From assembly GCA_964645715.1 (NCBI GenBank), contig CAZYAO010000005.1, positions 62,001 through 126,000 on the forward strand: a DNA stretch of 64,000 bases, given 5' to 3'. Every line of letters begins with the position of its first letter. The first letter of the stretch is position 1. Positions 61,752 through 64,000 of this stretch are shown here, in pieces. Under the pieces are notes generated by a model. That model saw only the letters and a program-made list of their open reading frames with translations. It searched no databases and had not been told where the DNA came from. The DNA is from JAUMBM01 sp964645715. GTDB lineage: Bacteria; Bacteroidota; Bacteroidia; Chitinophagales; Saprospiraceae. The translations under genes were made by a program, and so were the position numbers.

Positions 61752-62117
61752 TTACTTGTCCGAAGAAAGCGCCTTGGATCCTCCGTCTGAGGATTTTTCA
61801 CCCTGATTAGCCTTTTCCAGGGCATCGGTCATTTGCTTGGAGACAGCACCCTTGGAAAAGCGCATATAGACTTGTTTGTCAACTTCGAGCGTGACTATCT
61901 CGCCTTCAATCTTGTTGATCCGACCAATGATGCCGCTGGAGGTTACTACCTCATCTCCCTTTTTCAGACCGTCTATGAACTGGCGCTGTTCCCGCTGTTG
62001 TTTGCTCTGCGGGCGGATGATGAAAAACCAAAAAATGAGAATCATGATGCCAAACATGATGAGGGAAGACATTCCTCCGCCTGGTTCGGCCTGTAATAAC
62101 AGATAGGTAGAAAGCAT
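61752..62117 (-). CDS. yajC: Preprotein translocase subunit YajC
   Basis: 121 residues. One membrane helix at about 16-36 (SLIMFGIMILIFWFFIIRPQ), then the typical SKQQREQRQFIDGLKKGDEV and VVTSSGIIGRINKIEGEIVT. YajC is an accessory of the Sec translocon with SecDF. It stands 26 bp after the DUF1573 gene and upstream of ybbR, an order seen in many Bacteroidota. secDF is not nearby. Confidence 0.96.
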   Translation of the reverse strand: MLSTYLLLQAEPGGGMSSLIMFGIMILIFWFFIIRPQSKQQREQRQFIDGLKKGDEVVTSSGIIGRINKIEGEIVTLEVDKQVYMRFSKGAVSKQMTDALEKANQGEKSSDGGSKALSSDK

Positions 62118-62143
62118 ATTCGTAGTGATTGATGAAAAATAGA

Positions 62144-62650
62144 TTATTTGCCGGGCGAAGGATCTACTTCCGCACGAATGAATACCTGTGTCTGTGCCGG
62201 GAAAGTATTGGCAGTGATGGTAACAGGCTTCTGCTGTTTGCCGGGTTTGTTGTTGGTATCAAATTTTACGAGAATTTCGCCTTTTCCGCCAGGGGGTATC
62301 GGGCTGCGGGGCCAGTCAGGAACGGTACAACCGCAGGTAGAGCGCGCATCGCCGATCAACAGCGGGATGTTTCCCGTATTGGTGAAGGTAAACGAATGGC
62401 TCAGCACGGCACCTTCGTCTACGGGACCAAAATCGTGCGATGGCTGGTCAAAGCTTATGCGTGCGAGCTGGTTGGTATCAATGGAACCATCGCCGGAAAC
62501 GGGGTTGCGCACAAGATCCGCATTGGATACCTGCCCGTCAACGCGTGCAGCTTTGTCACTGCCGCCAACGCTGCCGTTAGTAGCCGTGGGCTGGCAGGCA
62601 GTCAGCAGACTGATGCAGGCGAGTGTTGCGTAAAAAAGTCGTAGAATCAT
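62144..62650 (-). CDS. DUF1573 lipoprotein
   Basis: 168 residues from the ATG at 62650 (MILRLFYATLACISLLTACQ), with a lipoprotein signal (LLTAC, Cys19). A longer in-frame start is rejected because it runs past the signal and the promoter region. The C-terminal 100 residues are DUF1573, an Ig-like fold: SHDFGPVDEGAVLSHSFTFT, STCGCTVPDWP and PPGGKGEILVKFD. The function of the domain is not known. It leads the yajC-ybbR-dnaG run; its promoter is shared back to back with that of aroK. Confidence 0.9.
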   Translation of the reverse strand: MILRLFYATLACISLLTACQPTATNGSVGGSDKAARVDGQVSNADLVRNPVSGDGSIDTNQLARISFDQPSHDFGPVDEGAVLSHSFTFTNTGNIPLLIGDARSTCGCTVPDWPRSPIPPGGKGEILVKFDTNNKPGKQQKPVTITANTFPAQTQVFIRAEVDPSPGK

Positions 62651-62712
62651 GATTTCGAGAAACTGAAGAGGAGGCTTTCCCGACCAGAAACGGGCTCCTA
62701 AATGATATTGGT

Positions 62713-62733
62713 GCAAAAATACAGTATTTTTGC
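62713..62733. promoter_or_regulatory. Palindromic back-to-back -7 boxes of the DUF1573 gene and aroK
   Basis: GCAAAAATAC-A-GTATTTTTGC is a perfect 21-bp palindrome. It contains TATTTTTG on each strand (62714-62721 minus, 62725-62732 plus), 63 nt ahead of the DUF1573 ATG and 71 nt ahead of aroK. Confidence 0.5.
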
Positions 62734-62803
62734 TGCTTACAACAAAGAGAGTTTGGCAAATGTTGCATGCTGATTTGGCTTAGCGGTGCAAAACCCACGA
62801 ATT

Positions 62804-63319
62804 ATGCGGATATTCCTGATTGGATTTATGGCCAGCGGAAAATCATATCTGGGCAGGGAACTTGCCCGGCTTGCAGGTTTTCCTTTTCTTGATTTGGATG
62901 AACTCATCGTGCAGCTGTCGGGGCTCAGCATCACTGACTGGTTTGCGCAACACGGTGAAGAGGCCTTCCGGCAGTATGAGGCGGAGCAACTCCGATCTGT
63001 AGATGCATTTCCCGATCTCATCCTGGCCTGCGGTGGCGGTACACCCTGCTTTCATCAAAACATAGCGTGGATGAATGAGCACGGACTTACCGTTTTTTTG
63101 GAGGTACCCGCGGAACTTTTATGGCAGCGCCTGGCTGCTGCCGGCAACAGTCGGCCGTTATTGGCGGGTCTGGATCAGGGAGATCTTGAACAATATATTA
63201 AAGAGCGGCTCAGTCTACGACTCCCCTACTACAAACAGGCAGCTGTGATTTTCAGCGACAACACTCAGGATGCCGCCGCAAGGCTCTGCGAAGAGCTGCG
63301 TGCTGCTGGTGTCTTATAG
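62804..63319 (+). CDS. aroK: Shikimate kinase
   Basis: 171 residues from the ATG at 62804 (MRIFLIGFMASGKSYLGREL). P-loop GFMASGKS, substrate residues FLDLDELIVQLSG, the Glu-Arg region FRQYEAEQLRSV and the GGGTPCF loop (Walker B-like) are all there. The lid and adenine region is LLAGLDQGDLEQYIKERLSL. It phosphorylates shikimate for aromatic amino acids. It is a single gene, divergent from DUF1573-yajC-ybbR-dnaG. Confidence 0.95.
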   Translation: MRIFLIGFMASGKSYLGRELARLAGFPFLDLDELIVQLSGLSITDWFAQHGEEAFRQYEAEQLRSVDAFPDLILACGGGTPCFHQNIAWMNEHGLTVFLEVPAELLWQRLAAAGNSRPLLAGLDQGDLEQYIKERLSLRLPYYKQAAVIFSDNTQDAAARLCEELRAAGVL

Positions 63320-63528
63320 CCGTTGTCAAATTTTTTTTCAGCCTTTTTGCAAAAAAAATCTTGCTTTCATCAAAATGGTGAAAAGCTTGATAATACAGGT
63401 GTTAACGGTCATTTGATGGTTTTGTTTGACTGTTTTTGTTATTTGTAATTAATTGATATTCATTTATTTTAGTCATATTATTGATTATTAGACTCTTGTC
63501 TGGTGAATCAAAAAATTCAGGCTACATG

Positions 63529-63560
63529 CTTGCCAGAACAGTAAAGAATACCTACTTTTA
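63529..63560 (+). promoter_or_regulatory. Promoter of the candidate ncRNA
   Basis: CTTG (63529-63532), 20 nt, TACTTTTA (63553-63560). Spacing is standard; the last base of the -7 box is A rather than G. Confidence 0.45.
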
Positions 63561-63562
63561 CA

Positions 63563-63717
63563 TCGTGAAAACGTCCTGAGGCGAAGCGCGGGTAAAATCG
63601 GTTGCGCCCTTGTTTGTTTTCTAAATTCCCCACACATTTTGTCAATACTTTTCAGTTAAAGATATTTTTTTTGGTATCAGTAGGTTTTCACGACCCCGCT
63701 TTTGCGGGGTTTTGTTT
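63563..63717 (+). ncRNA. Candidate small RNA of about 155 nt upstream of lpdA
   Basis: TCGTGAAAAC (63563-63572) pairs with GTTTTCACGA (63684-63693), enclosing 111 nt. The stem starts about 3 nt after the promoter box and abuts the terminator hairpin. lpdA has its own -7 box after the terminator, so this looks like an independent transcript rather than a leader. The middle holds TCCTGAGGCGAAGCGCGGG but no family motif I can name. The size and long closing stem would suit 6S RNA or a similar regulator; that is a guess. Confidence 0.45.
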
Positions 63718-63720
63718 TTT
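63693..63720 (+). terminator. Intrinsic terminator of the candidate ncRNA
   Basis: ACCCCGC (63693-63699) pairs with GCGGGGT (63704-63710), loop TTTT, followed by TTTGTTTTTT. A textbook rho-independent terminator. Confidence 0.8.
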
Positions 63721-63745
63721 TAGGCAGTATTAGCCGAGGGTTACC

Positions 63746-63753
63746 TATCTTTG
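63746..63753 (+). promoter_or_regulatory. -7 box of lpdA
   Basis: TATCTTTG, 45 nt before the lpdA ATG at 63799 and downstream of the terminator at 63693-63720. Confidence 0.5.
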
Positions 63754-63798
63754 CGATGCGAACAGATTTCCTATTGCATAGTATAAAAAGCCAAGAGC

Positions 63799-64000
63799 AT
63801 GAAATACGATCTTATTGTTATCGGCAGTGGACCGGGTGGCTATGTTGCAGCTATCCGCGCTTCGCAGTTGGGGATGAAGGTAGGTGTTGTGGAGCGAGAG
63901 CACCTCGGAGGTATTTGTCTCAACTGGGGGTGTATTCCTACAAAAGCGCTGCTTAAGAGCGCGCAGGTTTTTGAATATATCAGCCATGCAGCCGACTATG
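63799..64000 (+). CDS. lpdA: Dihydrolipoyl dehydrogenase, N-terminal part (runs off the window)
   Basis: Only the first 67 codons are in the window. MKYDLIVIGSGPGGYVAAIR is the FAD-binding start, and GGICLNWGCIPTKALL holds the redox-active Cys pair, with the KSAQVFEYISHA stretch typical of Lpd. The enzyme reoxidises lipoamide in 2-oxoacid dehydrogenase complexes. Lipoamide dehydrogenase is favoured over mercuric or glutathione reductase because of the GGICLNWGCIPTK form. It has its own promoter box. Confidence 0.94.
   Translation, partial: MKYDLIVIGSGPGGYVAAIRASQLGMKVGVVEREHLGGICLNWGCIPTKALLKSAQVFEYISHAADY

Larger units (their letters stand above)
63320..63798 (+). other. 479-bp intergenic region between aroK and lpdA
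   Basis: The first 200 bp are AT-rich without an open frame. From 63529 on it carries a promoter, a candidate small RNA (63563-63717) ending in an intrinsic terminator, and the lpdA -7 box (63746-63753). The small open frame at 63702 is a shadow of lpdA. Confidence 0.6.

Noticed and set aside
1..64000. tRNA or rRNA genes, IS elements, prophage, attachment sites, CRISPR arrays
   Set aside because: Intergenic gaps over 75 bp were read for tRNA-like arms and for transposase or integrase genes; none was found.

Overview
The window is a gene-dense stretch of a Bacteroidota chromosome, probably a Saprospiria-type organism (Lewinella/Haliscomenobacter-like); the rank below phylum is an inference. 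The evidence for the phylum is: several secreted proteins with type IX secretion (T9SS) C-terminal sorting domains, a porT-like gene directly after ubiE, a TonB receptor with a carboxypeptidase-regulatory-like N-terminus, menaquinone-type metabolism, and many upstream boxes of the form TAnnTTTG, several with TTTG/TTG about 20 nt further upstream. That is the Bacteroidota housekeeping promoter rather than -35/-10. No tRNA, rRNA, IS element, prophage or CRISPR was seen. Most genes are ordinary core genes.

Layout. 1-4.5 kb: a secreted PA-domain protein running off the left edge, a double-ATPase oligopeptide ABC protein and a lipoprotein. 4.6-10.7 kb: panB, an mltG-like gene, a Crp/Fnr regulator, an RsmF-like rRNA methyltransferase, a DUF547 protein and a helical unknown. 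11-17.5 kb: GH31 glucosidase, pyrG, a SpoU methylase, an EVE protein and an aldose epimerase. 17.6-25.8 kb, the exported-protein region: two related T9SS cargo proteins, a TonB receptor, a retropepsin-like protein and an exported amidohydrolase. 25.9-31.8 kb: a PLP sulfur-amino-acid enzyme, rluD, prmC, and the nspC/carboxynorspermidine synthase pair for polyamines. 32-37 kb: a very large TraB/GumN-type protein and another T9SS protein. 37.4-48 kb: smc, mnmH, a cystathionine beta-synthase-type gene, a LysM protein, kdsB, cdd, pfkA and a BadF-type kinase. 48.2-51.3 kb: a TRAP permease pair without its binding protein, and a PEGA-like protein. 51.3-58.5 kb: ychF, acpH, porT, ubiE, a membrane-anchored subtilase, trxB and class II aldolase. 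58.6-64 kb: a DUF1573-yajC-ybbR-dnaG run on the minus strand, then aroK, a candidate small RNA, and the start of lpdA.

Beyond the genes, four things stand out. (1) Many intergenic gaps carry long, nearly perfect hairpins. At least seven share the core TTGGCGGC-loop-GCCGCCAA, or a decayed version, while the outer arms differ but still pair. They look like a family of terminator-like repeats. (2) Upstream of lpdA there is a self-contained candidate ncRNA unit: promoter, a 10-bp closing stem about 110 nt apart, and an intrinsic terminator, with lpdA carrying its own separate promoter. (3) The 100-N gap in ybbR is flanked by two identical 55-bp copies. Collapsing them restores one intact reading frame, so the gap looks like an assembly artefact. 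(4) The 3' end of the GH31 gene is duplicated as a 51-bp direct repeat just beyond its stop, and prmC has a weaker trace of the same thing.
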